DNA of 64,000 nt, from assembly GCA_029237695.1 (NCBI GenBank), contig CM055265.1:216493679-216557678 (forward strand). Direction: 5' to 3'. The position numbers were made by a program, and so were the translations under genes. Position 1 is the first letter of the stretch; each line of letters opens with the position of its first letter. The DNA comes from Conchocele bisecta. Lineage: Eukaryota; Mollusca; Bivalvia; Lucinida; Thyasiridae. The notes beneath the pieces were generated by a model, which ran no database searches, was not told where the DNA came from, and saw nothing but the letters and a program-made list of their open reading frames with translations. Of this stretch, positions 60,103 through 64,000 are shown in pieces.

Positions 60103-60534
60103 ACCATCGGGTTTGCGTTAGTGTGATCCGCCAGATTTTGCTATCTAGTCCGTTGACAGCTAATATTTCTCAGTGCTTACTCCCACAGTCGCCTGTTGTG
60201 CTTTTGTATCTTGCCATGTGTACATCTCATATTAGTCATTATTTGTCCATACTCAGATCACCCTCATCGTTGTTATCATAGTTTGTCACCACTCTTTAAT
60301 TGTACACGTTGAGTAATACTGCATGTTAGAACTATTATCAAAATATCAGATGTTACTAAAATCTCGTCACTGTCGTCTTTTCATTGCCAAGTAGATATAG
60401 TCGTTAAATTTCCCTACCCCGATTTACGAGGGCCCGCTACCATTCCCCTGCGGGAACAGGAAATATATGGTTTATACCGTATTGCTGAAGACGGATACGA
60501 CATAGGGACGTTACAGTATTATAGACTAAAGCAA

Positions 60535-60856
60535 GTGACCAGTAGCCTATTTCACCAACATTGCAAAGTATACTTATCTAGCAAAGTATACTTTGAGGGA
60601 GAAATTTTCAATTTAAGGATAAATTTATTAATTTTTATTATACTGAATTTATTACATTATCACAGCCATTTTGGCTGTGATAATGTAATACATTGAGTAG
60701 AATAATTCTGCATACCTTTAATCATCAAATACATGCAGTCGTTAGTTCTATATGAAATAATGCATTTCGGGAAAAATAAATGATTGCTCCCTCAAAGTAT
60801 ACTTTACTAGATAAGTATACTTTGAAATCGTGATGAAATCGGCTACTGATGCTCAC
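60535..60856. mobile_element. Palindromic MITE (foldback)
   Basis: The left arm CCAGTAGCCTATTTCACC...AAGTATACTTTGAGGGAG is mirrored by CTCCCTCAAAGTATACTTTA...GAAATCGGCTACTG on the right. The centre has a perfect 18-bp-arm palindrome ATTACATTATCACAGCCA / TGGCTGTGATAATGTAAT (60,651-60,689). A partial copy borders the assembly gap at 36,246-36,364. Confidence 0.82.
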
Positions 60857-60877
60857 AGATACCCCTCGCCACTGCCT

Positions 60878-61696
60878 GGTACGGGGCGCCATGCAGGACA
60901 GGTTAATTATGTGTACAAAACCAATTTTGTCCAGACAAAATTGAGTTTTGTAACACTAAAAATCACAAAATCCAATTATGTAAAATTCTGATATACAAAA
61001 TTCATTTTTGTTATAAAGGATTCAATTTTGTAAGACAGAATTGAGTTTTGTGAACAAAATTAAGTTTTGTGGGACAGAATTCAGTTTTGTCCACAAAAGT
61101 CAGTTTTGTCCACAAAAATTAGTTTGCGTAACTGATAGTCTATGTCATCTCTACGTTGATTGGTTGAGATCGGTCTTAGTCCATTTTACTAGATGGTGGA
61201 GTACACTTGCAGGTTTAAATATTTCAATGCGAAAATATAACCCAATATATCAATATTATACTTCTTCATGGACAGTTATTTTGGTAAGAATACCTTGCAA
61301 CACTAAGCTACAAAGCAGTAACAAGTGTGTTTCATCCAGCGTTCTCTGAAACTTACTTCTTCAGACGCCATTTTGGATCGCTGATCGGCGACCATGACCC
61401 ATTTCTCCGGTCCAGTTTCTGACCAATGGTAGTCCTTCTTACATGCGTGTGCCATATTTGGGCAACAGAATCGAAACGTATGCAAATATGTATACGAAAC
61501 GTATGCAGAATTGAATTTTGTGACACAGAATTGAATTTTGGTGACACAGAATTGAGTTTTGTGGCACAAAAGTGAATTTTGTTGACAAAATCAGTATATA
61601 TTTAATTTTGTTTTGTTTTTGTCAAGTTTATAGGTACAAAAATGAATTTTGTTGACAAAATTGAGCCATGTCCCACTTGGCGCCCCGCCCCGTACC
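60878..61696. mobile_element. Inverted-repeat element filled with ACAAAATTGA/TTTTGT micro-palindromes
   Basis: GGTACGGGGCGCCATGCAGG at the left is matched by CTTGGCGCCCCGCCCCGTACC at the right end. Inside, GACAGAATTGAGTTTTGTG and CACAAAATTCA-type strings recur at 15-25-bp spacing in both halves (60,930-61,130 and 61,500-61,670), oriented symmetrically around a unique middle. No transposase. Confidence 0.7.
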
Positions 61697-62136
61697 TGGA
61701 CCGACAAACAAAAAAAATAACATAAATTTTTAAATGTTAAAGTTGTATGTTACGGACGGATGAACGAACAAAAAAAAAGGAATGACGAAGATATGTAAGC
61801 CGGGGGTATAATAACAGCAGTGACAGACAACACAATGACCAAAATGAAAAGGTATAATGTCTCAGCAACAGGTAAAGCCATATATAAAGACAGAAGTCCA
61901 AATTAAATTCAACCCATCCTTGACCCAAATGAAACAAAAGTTTCCCAAAATTAACGTTCAACAGCAGATGTCCATTATTCTGTCAATAGCTGATGCTATA
62001 TATACCAAACTAGACATGTGATACATAATTATGTACAATAGTGGTCGCAAAGCCTTCATTGAAAATGCACAACATGGAGAATAAACAAACAAATTTGTGT
62101 ATGAACTTTTTGAAAGTTATGCTATCTACATAAACA

Positions 62137-62666
<530 letters not shown>

Positions 62667-62919
62667 TTAGTTAAGTAAAAGTTCAGAATGTGAACTATAA
62701 CTTTCTTATTATTTAGTTTAAACAATATTTATTTCAAATAATATACATGTATATATATGCATCAAAATACATATAAAGTAACGGTAAATAAGGATCAGAA
62801 AACAAGCTCACATCTGAATTCTTATCCTTATTATTTCAATTGAGCATTTGTGTGCACATGCCTATTGGAATGTAGCCCCGCCCATAAACATGCTTTTGAA
62901 TTGAAATACTATGCTATAG

Positions 62920-63480
62920 ATGCTTTGACACGTTCCAAATGCTTACATGTATCAAGTGTCCAAATATTGAAGCGATCCATCAAGTAATATTAATGTTATA
63001 CGATGATGAAGAAACTTGAACAAACATTTTGACACAAACAATGGATAAGTGTTTCCGCAAAAACTGTGATGGTACAAGATGTCAAGGTCATGTTAATGGG
63101 GGCATGAGTGTGTTCCAAATGCTCACATATATCAAGTGTCCAAATATTGAAGCAATCCGTCAAGTAATATTAAATTTATACCATGATGAAGAAGCTTGTA
63201 CAAACTTTTTGACGCAAAAAATGGCTAAGTGTTTCCGCAAAAAATGAACGAAAAAAGGGCATGGTCATGTTAATGGAGGCATGAGTGTGTTTCTAATGCT
63301 CACATGTATCAAGTGTCTAAATATTGAAGCAATCCATCAAGTAATATTAAAGCGATACCATGATGACGAAGCTTGTACAAACTTTATGACATTTCGGACG
63401 ACGACAACGGCAGAAAAAGCGGCGAATGTAGTCGCGACTTCTGCAAAGCAGGCGCGACAAAAAGCATTGCAATATATGTG
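62920..63480. repeat. Tandem repeat of about 180 bp
   Basis: Three units contain CCAAATGCT(T/C)ACAT(A/G)TATCAAG, TGTCCAAATATTGAAGC, ATCAAGTAATATTAA and GAAGCTTGTACAAAC, ending at TCGGACGACGACAACGGC. It is the core of another satellite element; its ends are unclear. Confidence 0.7.
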
Positions 63481-63853
63481 ATACCATACTTGAAACTTAA
63501 TTTTCTGCTGCATTGGTCGAGAAAATAGGCCAAACAATAATGGAGATTTCTGATTTCCGCATTTGCTATGAAAATTTTGTCATCCTTCGACGTCATTTAC
63601 AGAAAATATCAAAGTTTATGTAAATATGTTTCATGAACAGTCACACATGTTCTTAGCATCAGCCATGGGTGAAATTCAGAATTCTCCCAATACTGAAAAG
63701 TAATATTCTGGAATATAAGTAATATTCCTATAGCCAATATAGGCATAAAAATTCTTATAGTACTGAATTCGTTATTAATATCGAATTCTTTCAGCCAGGT
63801 ACAAAATCACAAGGTGTGTCTCATATTGTGAGTTCAGGAGACATAAATCTAAC

Positions 63854-64000
63854 CTTTTCCCCAATCTCAGTCATGTCCTTGGCCTGTAGAATGTCAAGGT
63901 CAGGCCGGAGGGCGCACGCATCAATTATCTTCTCATACTGCGTCGCGTTCATCGTGTTCCCAAACAGGATGTTGTCGCGCAGTGTTGCATTCTGGATCCA
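63854..64000 (-). CDS. ABCC transporter exon: NBD1 helical region, runs past the window edge
   Basis: Donor GT at 63,852-63,853 (GAAAAG/GTTAGA). The visible 147 bases are 49 codons in phase: WIQNATLRDNILFGNTMNAT, YEKIIDACALRPDLDILQAK, DMTEIGEK. This is the stretch after the NBD1 Q-loop, joining directly to GINLSGGQ in the next exon. Walker A and all earlier exons (TMD0, TMD1) lie to the right of the window. Confidence 0.95.

Noticed and set aside
47848..60281. Dozens of open frames of 60-207 codons encoding HSGDHEAGGGNNAGWGS-like repeats
   Set aside because: The 54-bp unit is a multiple of three, so stop-free frames arise by chance. Indels break the frame constantly, both strands are equally open, and the array lies in an intron.

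Overview
The window looks like bivalve mollusc genomic DNA. It has no bacterial gene layout. It holds intron-separated exons of one host gene, several transposon classes, SINEs whose sequence ends in the GGACGTTAAACCC / (CACT)n type of tail, and many satellite-bearing elements ending in (ACGG)n and a short hairpin, an organisation I associate with bivalve pearl/Helentron-like elements. The species cannot be named from sequence alone.

Region 1 (about 1-14,530) is the decayed body of one Polinton-like (Maverick-like) virus-related element. On the minus strand it has a protein-primed family B DNA polymerase (all three exonuclease motifs and polymerase motifs A, B and C located), a DDE integrase with its C-terminal domain, and four small or medium proteins with membrane segments. 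A hydrophobic protein is divergently encoded on the plus strand. The genes are packed with overlaps. Two satellite elements have landed in it: one (2,834-5,056) inside the polymerase gene, and one composite (about 5,579-10,524) between polymerase and integrase. A 133-bp repeat on both sides of the second insertion ties the two halves together. No capsid, packaging ATPase or protease is visible. This is my best candidate for an undescribed system.

Region 2 (17,663-25,374) is a degenerate APE-type non-LTR retrotransposon on the plus strand: ORF1 with a PHD finger, then endonuclease, reverse transcriptase and a terminal CCHC-like knuckle. Its RT is split by a SINE with a perfect 15-bp target duplication and by a 1.16-kb satellite element.

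Region 3 (28,726-64,000 and beyond) is a minus-strand ABCC (MRP1/ABCC1-like) ABC transporter gene. Nine exons are supported by splice sites and matching phase: most of NBD1, the linker and all of NBD2 to the stop codon. The second transmembrane domain is not found. A 500-N gap lies in that intron. The introns hold the rest: a 12.4-kb array of a 54-bp minisatellite (47,730-60,102), a 44-bp minisatellite whose unit copies the end of a coding exon plus its splice donor (43,590-45,010), foldback and TIR elements, SINEs, core-repeat satellites and a poly-G tract.

Many core repeats of otherwise different satellite elements carry TGACCTTGACCTT, the complement of an extended nuclear-receptor half-site.
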